The notes under the pieces are model-generated. The model saw nothing but the letters and a program-made list of their open reading frames with translations. It searched no databases and was not told the origin of the DNA. DNA of 10,339 bases from CAYVDH01 sp964450355 (lineage in GTDB: Bacteria; Bacteroidota; Bacteroidia; NS11-12g; UBA955). This document shows, in pieces, positions 1 through 6,489 of this stretch; the stretch's first letter is position 1; each line of letters opens with the position of its first letter. The stretch covers positions 1-10,339 of the forward strand of contig CAYVDH010000128.1 in the NCBI GenBank assembly GCA_964450355.1, in the 5' to 3' direction. The translations under genes were made by a program, and so were the position numbers.

Positions 1-110
1 GCAGCATTTCCTCGTCCTTTTGGGTTCGCTTCGCTACCGTGCTTCGCACCTGCCCTTAGCCGGGCAGCCACCGGACTCGGGCTGCTTGCTTACGCCTAAG
101 TAAAGTCTCG
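1..110. other. GC-rich, hairpin-dense non-coding island
   Basis: This stretch differs sharply from the AT-rich remainder: 41 of the 60 bases at 31-90 are G or C. It contains a run of small perfect inverted repeats: GTGC/GCAC with a 3-base loop (39-49), CTGCCC/GGGCAG (50-67), GCAGCC/GGCTGC (64-85) and CTTA/TAAG (89-100). The second and third overlap at 64-67, so they are mutually exclusive. The 7-mer GCTTCGC occurs twice (28-34 and 41-47). I see no convincing reading frame. It could be the end of a structured RNA or a dispersed intergenic repeat; it is cut by the window edge and I cannot match it to a known family. Strand is undetermined. Confidence 0.5.
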
Positions 111-136
111 TTGAATTTCATGATTATGTAATGAAT

Positions 137-173
137 AAAAAAGGCCACTCAAATGAATGAGCAGCCTTTTTTT
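137..173 (-). terminator. Rho-independent terminator of the 280-aa secreted protein gene
   Basis: A hairpin is flanked by A and T runs, so it could work in both directions. GGC (143-145) pairs with GCC (164-166) and CTCA (148-151) with TGAG (158-161), with a 2x2 internal mismatch and a 6-base loop; the flanking A6 and T7 runs extend the stem. It lies 25 bases past the stop codon of the minus-strand gene at 198-1040. The same hairpin sequence recurs at 1150-1187. Confidence 0.8.
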
Positions 174-290
174 AATTATATTAAAACAAACTAACAACTA
201 TTTCAATATCAATTTCATTTGTTGGTACTCATTGCCAACTTTAACTCTTATTAAATAAATCCCTTTGCTGTATTCAGAAAGGTTGTATTC
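137..290 (-). repeat. Tail repeat, copy A (terminator plus end of T9SS sorting domain)
   Basis: This segment aligns with 1151-1304 at an offset of 1014-1015 bases, with about six substitutions and one single-base indel next to the terminator T-run. It covers the terminator, the 3' untranslated stretch and about the last 30 codons of the gene. Similarity falls abruptly at 290/1304 to ordinary paralog divergence. Confidence 0.85.
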
Positions 291-1040
291 GTGATTTGAA
301 TTGATATTGTTGTAAGTTTGAATCACTTTACCAGTGTAATCCATGATTTCAACTTGCTCAAAGGTCAATTCTTCATTTTTTAAATGTAGAACTTTGAAAG
401 AAGAGGAAGTAGGATTTGGTGTTAAATTAACTGTTGGTTTTTCTAAATTTAAGGATTCGTTAAAGCTAATAGATAAATTGTTTTTTTCTTTAGATAATTG
501 TGCTATAAAAAAATAAGGACCCGATACGTTTGTAACTTGGGCGGTGATAATATTAGTAGTATCACTATTTAGGTGTTGAGTAATATCCATTAATGAATCA
601 ATTTGCCAGTTAAACAGGTGTAAAACTTGAGTTCCATTTACCCATAATATTAATTCATTATCAGCTGCAACTTTGATAAAATGTTTGTAAGTGGAATCAT
701 TTGGTATTGAATGAAAATATTTGAAATAAGATGTACTTCTGCTGTCTGTGCCCCAAATATAATTTTGAGTTAATCCTTGGTTGCCGTTACATGTTGGTTT
801 AGGCAATCCATAAGAAGGATTGTGCAAACACTCTTGCCAATTATTCTGAGTTCCTGTTGTTGTGTTTTCCCAATTCACTTGGCTATAACTTGTTTGCCAG
901 CCAGAAGGAGGGGGAGTATTAGGTTTGAATGAAATCCAATTTCCATTAGTGTTAGCTAAAGTAATTTGACCTAACAGTGAATTGTTGAAAAGGAAAATGA
1001 AGAATAAGATAAAAGTCTGAGTTATTAATTTAATTTTCAT
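198..1040 (-). CDS. Secreted T9SS cargo protein, short paralog (N-terminal beta-sandwich-like domain plus type A sorting domain)
   Basis: The 280-residue product begins with a hydrophobic signal peptide (about 1-25, ending SLLGQ), so it should leave the cytoplasm through Sec. Residues ~26-186 form one domain rich in Trp and Asn with a core AADNELILWVNG at 126-137. This resembles the 'ADD..ILYVNG' strand pattern of galactose-binding-like jelly-roll domains; assignment by pattern only. Residues ~205-280 are a type A T9SS sorting domain: PNPTSS at 208-213, then the D.TGK and GIYLIRV..G strands, ending MKLILK. Such domains direct export across the outer membrane and are normally cleaved with attachment to the surface or release. 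The ATG at 1038-1040 gives a good signal peptide. The paralog at 1212-3434 has the same N-terminal domain (roughly 55-60% identical by eye) and nearly the same tail, but a large insert between. Ligand and role are unknown. Confidence 0.9.
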   Translation of the reverse strand: MKIKLITQTFILFFIFLFNNSLLGQITLANTNGNWISFKPNTPPPSGWQTSYSQVNWENTTTGTQNNWQECLHNPSYGLPKPTCNGNQGLTQNYIWGTDSRSTSYFKYFHSIPNDSTYKHFIKVAADNELILWVNGTQVLHLFNWQIDSLMDITQHLNSDTTNIITAQVTNVSGPYFFIAQLSKEKNNLSISFNESLNLEKPTVNLTPNPTSSSFKVLHLKNEELTFEQVEIMDYTGKVIQTYNNINSNHEYNLSEYSKGIYLIRVKVGNEYQQMKLILK

Positions 1041-1149
1041 AGAAGATAAACTTTATACAAATATCGATATAAATCATTAAGTTTAAAAAAGATAAACTAT
1101 CTATGCTTGGTTTTGAATTGATAAGTGTAATCATTTTATGAATAAGTGT

Positions 1150-1187
1150 AAAAAAAAGGCCACTCAAATGAATGAGCAGCCTTTTTT
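1150..1187 (-). terminator. Rho-independent terminator of the 740-aa secreted protein gene
   Basis: The hairpin matches the one at 137-173 (GGC/GCC and CTCA/TGAG arms with the same 2x2 mismatch), flanked by A7 and T6 runs. It lies 24 bases beyond the stop of the minus-strand gene at 1212-3434 and about 110 bases upstream of the start of the next gene (1040), so the two paralogs are probably transcribed separately. Confidence 0.8.
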
Positions 1188-1304
1188 GATTATACTAAAA
1201 CAAACTAACAACTATTGCAATATCAATTTCATTTGTTGGTACTCGTTGCCAACTTTAACTCTAATTAAATAAATGCCTTTGCTGTATTCAGAAAGGTTGT
1301 ATTC
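1151..1304 (-). repeat. Tail repeat, copy B (terminator plus end of T9SS sorting domain)
   Basis: Partner of the copy at 137-290. The encoded ends of the two proteins (from EYNLSEYSKG to MKLIL) are identical except for the final residue, K in the short and Q in the long protein. Even the non-coding 3' sequence is conserved, which shows recent duplication or homogenisation at the DNA level. Confidence 0.85.
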
Positions 1305-3434
1305 ATAATCAGAGTTCATGTCATTAAATGTATTTATGACTTTGCCTGAATAATCCATGATTTCTACAAGTTGGTAAATCAAGTTAGTATTTGATGAATT
1401 TTGAATTTTGAATTTTGAAGAAGTAGGATTAGGATATATAATGATTTTATTTTGTTCACTCATAATTGTTGACTCTTCACTTTTACTATCAGCATTTTCT
1501 TGAACTGGAGGAGGTAACGGAGGATTTTCATCGATAATGAACATTCTTCCTTCTTCATCAATTCTAATTGTATAACATTTGTTAGCGCAACATTCTTGTT
1601 CACAAATGAAATTGCATAACGTTAAACAAATGGTATATATGCCAGGACCATTAAATGTATATTCAAGTTCTTGGGTTTCTGGAGCACCAGGTAAGTATGT
1701 TTGATTGAAAAATCCATCAACTTTCCAAGTATTGCCAATTAATTGACCATTGCCTGTAGATCTATTTACAAATTTAAATTTAAATTGTCCTGGTACCGGT
1801 AAAATATCAAAATCTACATCGATTTGGCATACAGATAGTTTAATTTCATAGGTAAATACACATATTTTACAATTTTCATAATCGTAAAATCTTTTTTCAA
1901 AAACATCACTAATGTATTGTCCATTAGAATTTACTTTAGACATAATGTGGTTGAACGGAGCATTTGGGTCTTTAGCAGCAACTTCAGTACATTCAAAACA
2001 TCCAGCAAACTCAAAATTTGGCATTATTGTTTGTGGATCTATCATATCATTGCAAGGGTTTTGATAAACTGCATTACAATAAGTTGTTGTAGAAGTTGTA
2101 ACAATTACATTTACTGTTAATTGTTTTCTGAGACAACCGTTGTTATCATAATAATCAACTACCCATGTACCTTGATTTATAGCATGCCAAGTTTGACCAT
2201 TAACTCTTGAATCATATCCAGTATTTGATGGTAATTGTCTTAAAATATAATAGTCGTATAATGAATTATCAAATTCTTTTGATGGTTCTAATCCAGTGTA
2301 TGTATCAAAATCGCAATAACTTCTTGTTTGTGTCTCTCTTATTACAACAGGAATATTTATAGTAGTACATACTTTGTTGCAACATATTTCATCAGGATAT
2401 TGTTTAGATCTTCCTAAATAATGAACACATATTTCATGATTGCCTTCTCCAAAGGTGATGGTTTTAACTTTACTAGGGTCTTCTATTATTTGACCATCTA
2501 TAATCCAATAAAAACATGAAATATTAACAAAATTATCTTTTATAGTAAATTGATAATCGTAACAACTTAATTTTTTTACACCTAATTCCACTTCACAACA
2601 ATTCAAAGGGACTCTTACTTCTACTGAATCAATAAAAATACAACAAGGGCTCAATGTAACTGTACATTTATACCAACCTTGAAGTAATTTAGGATTAGAT
2701 ACCAAACTTGCATCTAATGTTACATCTGAACTTGTTGAACTAAAATTATTAGGACCTGACCATTTGTATGTAGCACCTTCATAATTAGTTGCACTTAAAT
2801 TAAATCTTTTAGATGGGTCTTTGCAATCAATTTCAGAACTTGTAACATCAAATGATGATAGGTTTCTTGTTTGTCTAGTTATGTTTGCTATAAAAAAATA
2901 TGGACCATTAACATCAATTACTTGAGCTGAAATAATATTAGGTGAATCACATCTTAATAAATTAGTAATTTCTATTTGTTGTGATTGTTGCCAATTGTTT
3001 AAATTAGCAATTTGTGTACCATTTACCCAAAGTATAACTTGGTTGTCAGCCGCAAAAGTTATAAAATGCCTATCACATAGGTTTGATGATGCATTGTAAT
3101 AATATTTTAAATAAGAAGTCGCTCTTCCAGCTGGTCCCCATATATAATTTATTGTTGTTCCATTGTTCCCATTACAAGCAGGTTTAGCTAATCCAAAAGT
3201 TTGATTATGTAAACATTCTTGCCAATTATTTTGAGTGCCACTTCCTGAATTAGCCCAATTAGTATTTGAGTAACTCGTTTGCCACCCTGCATTAGGAGTA
3301 TTGTTAGGTTGATAAGCAAGCCAATTTCCATTTGTGTTTGCTATTGTAATTTGGCTTTTTAAAGGGTTATTCATTATTAAGCTAATGAATAAAAGTAGAG
3401 TAATATATACTCTGTGAATTGATTTTGTATTCAT
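1212..3434 (-). CDS. Large secreted T9SS cargo protein, long paralog (N-terminal domain, Ig/PKD-like modules, sorting domain)
   Basis: The product has 740 residues and a signal peptide at about 1-28. Residues ~29-190 are homologous to the N-terminal domain of the gene at 198-1040, with AADNQVILWVNG at 128-139. Then come an Ig/PKD-like module (~191-275, core YKWSGPN at 223-229 and GWYKCTV at 253-259), a second Cys-rich PKD-like module (~279-363), a less clear segment (~366-535), and a PKD-like module (~537-625, FKFVNRSTG and YTFNGPGIYTICL). A Pro/Ser/Glu-rich linker (~636-665, with PPLPPP) leads to a type A T9SS sorting domain (~666-740, PNPTSS at 668-673). Cys is frequent and often paired (CC), suggesting disulfides outside the cytoplasm. 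The architecture fits a modular surface adhesin or matrix protein; no catalytic motif is visible. The ATG at 3432-3434 has an A/T-rich leader without Shine-Dalgarno. The perfect palindrome at 3489-3506 lies about 55 bases upstream. Confidence 0.9.
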   Translation of the reverse strand: MNTKSIHRVYITLLLFISLIMNNPLKSQITIANTNGNWLAYQPNNTPNAGWQTSYSNTNWANSGSGTQNNWQECLHNQTFGLAKPACNGNNGTTINYIWGPAGRATSYLKYYYNASSNLCDRHFITFAADNQVILWVNGTQIANLNNWQQSQQIEITNLLRCDSPNIISAQVIDVNGPYFFIANITRQTRNLSSFDVTSSEIDCKDPSKRFNLSATNYEGATYKWSGPNNFSSTSSDVTLDASLVSNPKLLQGWYKCTVTLSPCCIFIDSVEVRVPLNCCEVELGVKKLSCYDYQFTIKDNFVNISCFYWIIDGQIIEDPSKVKTITFGEGNHEICVHYLGRSKQYPDEICCNKVCTTINIPVVIRETQTRSYCDFDTYTGLEPSKEFDNSLYDYYILRQLPSNTGYDSRVNGQTWHAINQGTWVVDYYDNNGCLRKQLTVNVIVTTSTTTYCNAVYQNPCNDMIDPQTIMPNFEFAGCFECTEVAAKDPNAPFNHIMSKVNSNGQYISDVFEKRFYDYENCKICVFTYEIKLSVCQIDVDFDILPVPGQFKFKFVNRSTGNGQLIGNTWKVDGFFNQTYLPGAPETQELEYTFNGPGIYTICLTLCNFICEQECCANKCYTIRIDEEGRMFIIDENPPLPPPVQENADSKSEESTIMSEQNKIIIYPNPTSSKFKIQNSSNTNLIYQLVEIMDYSGKVINTFNDMNSDYEYNLSEYSKGIYLIRVKVGNEYQQMKLILQ
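1396..1416 (-). repeat. Three perfect tandem copies of a 7-mer inside the coding sequence
   Basis: GAATTTT occurs three times in a row (1396-1402, 1403-1409, 1410-1416). On the coding strand it encodes about KFKIQN, directly after the PNPTSS motif that opens the sorting domain of the 740-aa protein. Seven is not a multiple of three, so gain or loss of one copy would shift the frame and remove the sorting domain. Only three copies are present. Confidence 0.7.
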
Positions 3435-3488
3435 GATATTATTTATTTAAATTTCACTACAAAATTCAGAGCAATATTTTTTTTAATC

Positions 3489-3506
3489 GAATAACAATTG
3501 TTATTC
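3489..3506. promoter_or_regulatory. Perfect 18-bp palindrome, possible operator
   Basis: GAATAACAATTGTTATTC is a perfect inverted repeat with no spacer. It lies in the 117-base gap between the response-regulator remnant (stop at 3552) and the start of the 740-aa protein gene (3434). It is not followed by a T-run on either strand, so it is unlikely to be a terminator. Its position fits a dimeric repressor or activator site controlling the 740-aa gene. AT-rich DNA makes chance palindromes more likely, and no cognate regulator is identified. Confidence 0.4.
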
Positions 3507-3551
3507 AATAGATGTCAATTGATAACCGTATCTAATTTTCCAATAACTGTA

Positions 3552-4088
3552 TTAAGCCTTCAAATCCTGAAGTCTTTCAAGGAATTCATCGCGCTTGCGC
3601 ACACTTACTTCTACTGATGAACTATCGGACATGGTAATATATGATGACTTGCCCTTGTGGTATTCTGATACATGTTGCAAGTTGATTAAATGTGAATGAT
3701 GAACCCTGATAAAATGGCTGCCTTCTAATAACTCTTCATATTCTTTTAATCCCTTTGATACCAATATTGGTTTCCTGTTTGTAAAGAAAAACTCAGTGTA
3801 ACTTCCCGATGCCAAACACCTTACTATGTGATTCGTCTCTACAAAAATATAACCCTCTAGCGTTGGTAATGCAATTTTATTTATCTGGTCTTTTTGTTTA
3901 AGGTTTTCTGTAAAATATTTAAAATGATTTAAAGTGCTTTTTTCATTCATCCTTTTTATTACCTTACTCACAGCATTTACCAGTTGCTCTATGTTGATTG
4001 GTTTCAATAAATAATCTATTGCCGAAAATTTAATGGACTTGATTGCATAATCATTATAAGCAGTAATAAAAATAGTTGTTTGGGTTGA
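3552..4088 (-). pseudogene. LytTR-family response regulator, 5'-truncated (half receiver plus DNA-binding domain)
   Basis: The frame is open from just after a TAA at 4089-4091. It first encodes the second half of a CheY-like receiver: TIFITAYNDYAIKS, then FSAIDYLLKPI with the conserved Lys-Pro pair. A LytTR DNA-binding domain follows, from about KIALPTLEGYIFV through SGSYTEFFF, IRVHHSHLIN and SSVEVSVRKRDEFLERL. The first half of the receiver, including the phospho-accepting Asp and a start codon, is missing; it is replaced by sensor-gene sequence in another frame. A TTG at 4005-4007 could start a 151-residue product, but it lies inside the conserved receiver end, so I treat it as chance. LytTR regulators normally activate a few target genes when phosphorylated by a partner LytS-type kinase; here that control would be lost. 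Confidence 0.85.
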
Positions 4089-4568
4089 TTAAATCCACCA
4101 TTTTACCATCAATTGAGTCTTTCCCTTGCATGAACATCAAGTGTTTAGAGTTGGGGTCGTAGCTGTATGAAATGACCCAATTTTGGGGGAATACATAATT
4201 TTTTAATTGTTTGTTATTTTTTGAATTATATATTTTTCCATCAAAATAAAAACATGGCTCAGTTTTAAATGGAAAAAACCAAATTCTACCTTCATTGTCT
4301 TCAAATAGTTTGAAAACATCATTGTCTGTTAGACCATCTTTGCTCGAAAAATTGACAAATTTTTCACCATTGAATCTACTTTACCCCTTGGTCAGTTGCA
4401 ATCCAAACAAACCCAGTTTTATCTTCTAAAATGTCATAAACAATGTTGCTAGGCAACCCATTTTGGGTGTTGTAATAATAGTAATCTAGTTTGAGCATCT
4501 GATATAAAGGCGATTGTATAAAATGTAAGTGTTATAAGGAGTTTATAAAAGTGTAAACTTGATTTCAA
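4083..4568 (-). pseudogene. Propeller-type sensor (LytS-like histidine kinase) N-terminal fragment, frameshifted
   Basis: Three frames must be joined to read this gene. A signal-peptide-like stretch begins at a TTG (4566-4568): MKSSLHFYKLLITLTFY, ending SDAQ. After a frameshift near 4489-4493, the next frame gives NGLPSNIVYDILEDKTG and VWIATDQGV. After a second shift near 4381, the third gives SRFNGEKF, KDGLTDNDVF and LFEDNEGRIWFF. The GLPSN, EDxxGxxW and SRFNG patterns are those of two-component regulator propeller repeats, typical of Bacteroidota sensor kinases. The rest of the propeller, the membrane segment and the kinase domain are absent. The sequence runs out of frame into the response regulator at about 4075-4090. 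A deletion spanning the sensor's 3' part and the regulator's 5' part explains this. The frameshifts lie beside short homopolymers (AAA, GGGG), so read errors could contribute to them but not to the fusion. Confidence 0.8.
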
Positions 4569-4588
4569 ATTGTTTATCTAAAATCAAA

Positions 4589-4596
4589 CAAATGTA
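4589..4596 (-). promoter_or_regulatory. Possible -7 element of the decayed sensor gene
   Basis: On the minus strand TACATTTG matches the Bacteroidota -7 consensus TAnnTTTG exactly and lies 20 bases upstream of the TTG that begins the sensor signal peptide. No TTG is present at the expected -33 distance, so the assignment is weak. Confidence 0.3.
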
Positions 4597-4650
4597 TTGA
4601 TTTTTTATTCATTTTTCATGTTGATATTCAGTTATTGATTTAGGATAATT

Positions 4651-4727
4651 GTTATTAGTTAATTGTTAATGGTTTTTAGTTAATGGTTAATTGTTATTGG
4701 TTATTTGTTAATTGTTATTTGTTAAAA
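4651..4727. repeat. Eleven-unit degenerate heptamer tandem array
   Basis: Eleven consecutive 7-base units keep exact register across 77 bases, each beginning GTT: GTTATTA, GTTAATT, GTTAATG, GTTTTTA, GTTAATG, GTTAATT, GTTATTG, GTTATTT, GTTAATT, GTTATTT, GTTAAAA. Consensus is GTTA(A/T)T plus any base. Positions 1-3 are invariant and positions 4-7 vary, so the array is old or selected for spacing rather than freshly slipped. It lies in the gap between the 518-aa lipoprotein gene and the sensor remnant. Such heptamer tracts occur between genes in Bacteroidota genomes, by my recollection; function unknown. Confidence 0.9.
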
Positions 4728-4875
4728 CGTTAGGAGGTAAAATAAAATTATTACCATTGGTATTAAAATTCGAAAATATATAAATCTGAAAATTCTTAAA
4801 TTGATTAATCTTGATTTCAATAAATTTTAAATCTCAATAAATCTATTGAAATTATAACAGTAATTTTTTATAACA

Positions 4876-4908
4876 AAAAACCCCACTATATAGTTTAATG
4901 GGGTTTTT
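4876..4908 (-). terminator. Strong bidirectional terminator after the 518-aa lipoprotein gene
   Basis: AAAAACCCCA (4876-4885) pairs perfectly with TGGGGTTTTT (4899-4908) around a 13-base loop. The A- and T-runs make it usable in both directions. It lies 24 bases after the stop codon of the minus-strand gene at 4933-6489. Confidence 0.9.
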
Positions 4909-4932
4909 CTTGATTTAAAAATATGATAATTA

Positions 4933-6489
4933 TTATTCTACAATAAGTTTATAAGTAATGTTTGTACCTTGAACTTCTATAGCTTGTTTATAAGTATTTG
5001 TTGCTGAATCAAACCAATAGCTAGGAATCACTTGACTTGAAGCATCTATTAAATCTAGTGGCAATTTGTTTTTTAGATCATCTTTGTACCAACTTATTTT
5101 GTTTGGGCCAGTTAGTGTAGGCATAAACTGTGATTTCCAACTAAAATCAATTGGAATAATATAATTATAATATGGCGAAATTGGTCCTGAAATACTTCTT
5201 TTTTTTCCCATAAAATCATCTTCTTCACTTATTGATATGTAAACATAAGATTTCAATATATTAAAATGTTCTGAGAGCACTATTCCTGATCCATTTGCTT
5301 CTGCATCATCATCACCTAAGGCCCATACTTTTTTCCAAGTTTCTTGTCCTCTTGATTTTGTTTTTCTTAACCAACCACTAGCATTTTCTCTTGTTCTTTT
5401 TACTTCAGATTGTTCCCATTTAGGTCTTATTTTAAGATCTTTTAAAGCTTCCCATTGGTTGTTAGAATGAACAACTAAAGCATTAAGCTTTAATTTGTAT
5501 TTTCCGCCTAAATTGTCAACAAAATAACAATCTGATGCATCAGTACCACCTAAACCTTTTATAACTCTTTTGTCTTCATTTATTTTAATCTCTACAAGTT
5601 TTAATACTGCATTTGTTTGCTTGTTGTTGCAATCTATGCAATTATCTGGCTCACCTCCATTGCAACGCTTATCGCAAAATCCATCGCCACATACTAATTT
5701 TTCGCCACAATTAGAAAATAGCTTTTCCCCTTTGCCACCTAATTTAGTGTCAATTGGATCAATATCTAAAACTACAACATAAAATGATTTATTGTCTATA
5801 ATATCGTCTAATTCATCATCACTCGCTATTTTTATTTCTTTAATTTTCTTATTTGCAATATCCCAATAATAGCCTACATAAGGACTAGATTTTGTTAAGC
5901 TATTTCCAATAAATAAAATAGGGTAATTATTTATTTTTTTATTATAAAAATACTGTGTTGTTTGAAATTGTGGTATTCTAACTACTGTATTAAATCTTGT
6001 TGTTCCTATTATACAACTTGAGTAAAAATCGGGATTCCAAGAAGGAGAAAATACAGTTGGTGGAGCATATTTATTGATACAAAAATTTATGGCTTGGTAG
6101 TTGTCATCTGTATTTGCTCCACTACTTCCTAAAGTTTTAAATTTTGTAGGTGCTCCCCAAGGAGTTGATAATAATTTGTCATGAAACGTTGTTAAGTAAA
6201 TTTCATGTGACCCATTTGGAATGAAATAATTTAGGTCATACATATAACTTTCATCACCATATTTATTTACATCACTATTTTCAACTAATGAAGCAAATCC
6301 ATGAGCCAGTCGCCTTAATTGTAACTCAGCTTGTAATAAATCAGGGAATGTAACAATTGAAATGGAAGATTCTTGCGGACCTATTATTGAATTTTTAATT
6401 TCTGATTTAGAAGATCCCTTTTTGCACATAATACTTCCAATAAAAATTGGAACAAGCATTACATAATAAACTATTTTTTTTATTTTCAT
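4933..6489 (-). CDS. Probable lipoprotein of unknown function with a CGDGxC-type Cys-rich motif
   Basis: I do not recognise this 518-residue protein. It starts with a charged then hydrophobic segment (MKIKKIVYYVMLVPIFIG) leading to Cys22 in SIMCKKG. The lipobox is non-canonical (Met at -1), but the length and the Lys/Ser-rich stretch after Cys fit a Bacteroidota lipoprotein, probably anchored at the outer membrane or periplasm. Residues ~259-286 hold a compact Cys cluster: CGEKLVCGDGFC, then CNGGEPDNCIDC. This resembles short 'CGDGxC...GExxxNCxxDC' motifs found in many secreted proteins, possibly disulfide- or calcium-stabilised. No T9SS sorting domain, protease motif or glycosidase motif is visible. 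The ATG at 6487-6489 gives the signal sequence directly. The gene has a candidate promoter (6690-6717) and its own terminator (4876-4908), so it is probably a single-gene unit. Confidence 0.8.
   Translation of the reverse strand: MKIKKIVYYVMLVPIFIGSIMCKKGSSKSEIKNSIIGPQESSISIVTFPDLLQAELQLRRLAHGFASLVENSDVNKYGDESYMYDLNYFIPNGSHEIYLTTFHDKLLSTPWGAPTKFKTLGSSGANTDDNYQAINFCINKYAPPTVFSPSWNPDFYSSCIIGTTRFNTVVRIPQFQTTQYFYNKKINNYPILFIGNSLTKSSPYVGYYWDIANKKIKEIKIASDDELDDIIDNKSFYVVVLDIDPIDTKLGGKGEKLFSNCGEKLVCGDGFCDKRCNGGEPDNCIDCNNKQTNAVLKLVEIKINEDKRVIKGLGGTDASDCYFVDNLGGKYKLKLNALVVHSNNQWEALKDLKIRPKWEQSEVKRTRENASGWLRKTKSRGQETWKKVWALGDDDAEANGSGIVLSEHFNILKSYVYISISEEDDFMGKKRSISGPISPYYNYIIPIDFSWKSQFMPTLTGPNKISWYKDDLKNKLPLDLIDASSQVIPSYWFDSATNTYKQAIEVQGTNITYKLIVE

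Larger units (their letters stand above)
4569..4932. other. AT-rich intergenic region with heptamer array, hairpin and terminator
   Basis: No gene is visible. The stretch holds a possible promoter element (4589-4596), the heptamer array (4651-4727), an inverted repeat ATTTCAATA/TATTGAAAT (4814-4822 and 4844-4852, 21-base loop) and the terminator at 4876-4908. An AGGAGG at 4732-4737 is not followed by a usable start codon or reading frame. Confidence 0.7.

Noticed and set aside
1..110. Fragment of RNase P RNA, tmRNA or rRNA
   Set aside because: I compared it on both strands with the conserved blocks I know of these RNAs and found no convincing match; the GAGGAAA present on the minus strand lacks the following conserved bases of RNase P.
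1061..1070. ATATCGATAT palindrome upstream of the 280-aa protein gene
   Set aside because: A 10-base palindrome is expected by chance several times in AT-rich DNA of this length, and nothing else around it supports an operator.
1917..2120. Plus-strand frame of 67 codons
   Set aside because: It lies entirely antisense to the well-supported 740-aa secreted protein gene and has no signal, domain or leader of its own. The same reasoning excludes plus-strand frames at 5570-5782 and 7076-7270.
3552..4007. Intact 151-residue LytTR DNA-binding protein starting at a TTG
   Set aside because: The putative start lies inside the conserved LLKPI end of a receiver domain and receiver homology continues upstream in the same frame, so this is the remainder of a larger regulator rather than a stand-alone gene.
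4651..4727. CRISPR array
   Set aside because: The units are 7 bases long, contiguous and degenerate, with no spacers and no cas genes nearby.
4732..4737. AGGAGG as a Shine-Dalgarno site for a small plus-strand gene
   Set aside because: No start codon at suitable distance and no open frame follows; Bacteroidota also rarely use strong Shine-Dalgarno sites.
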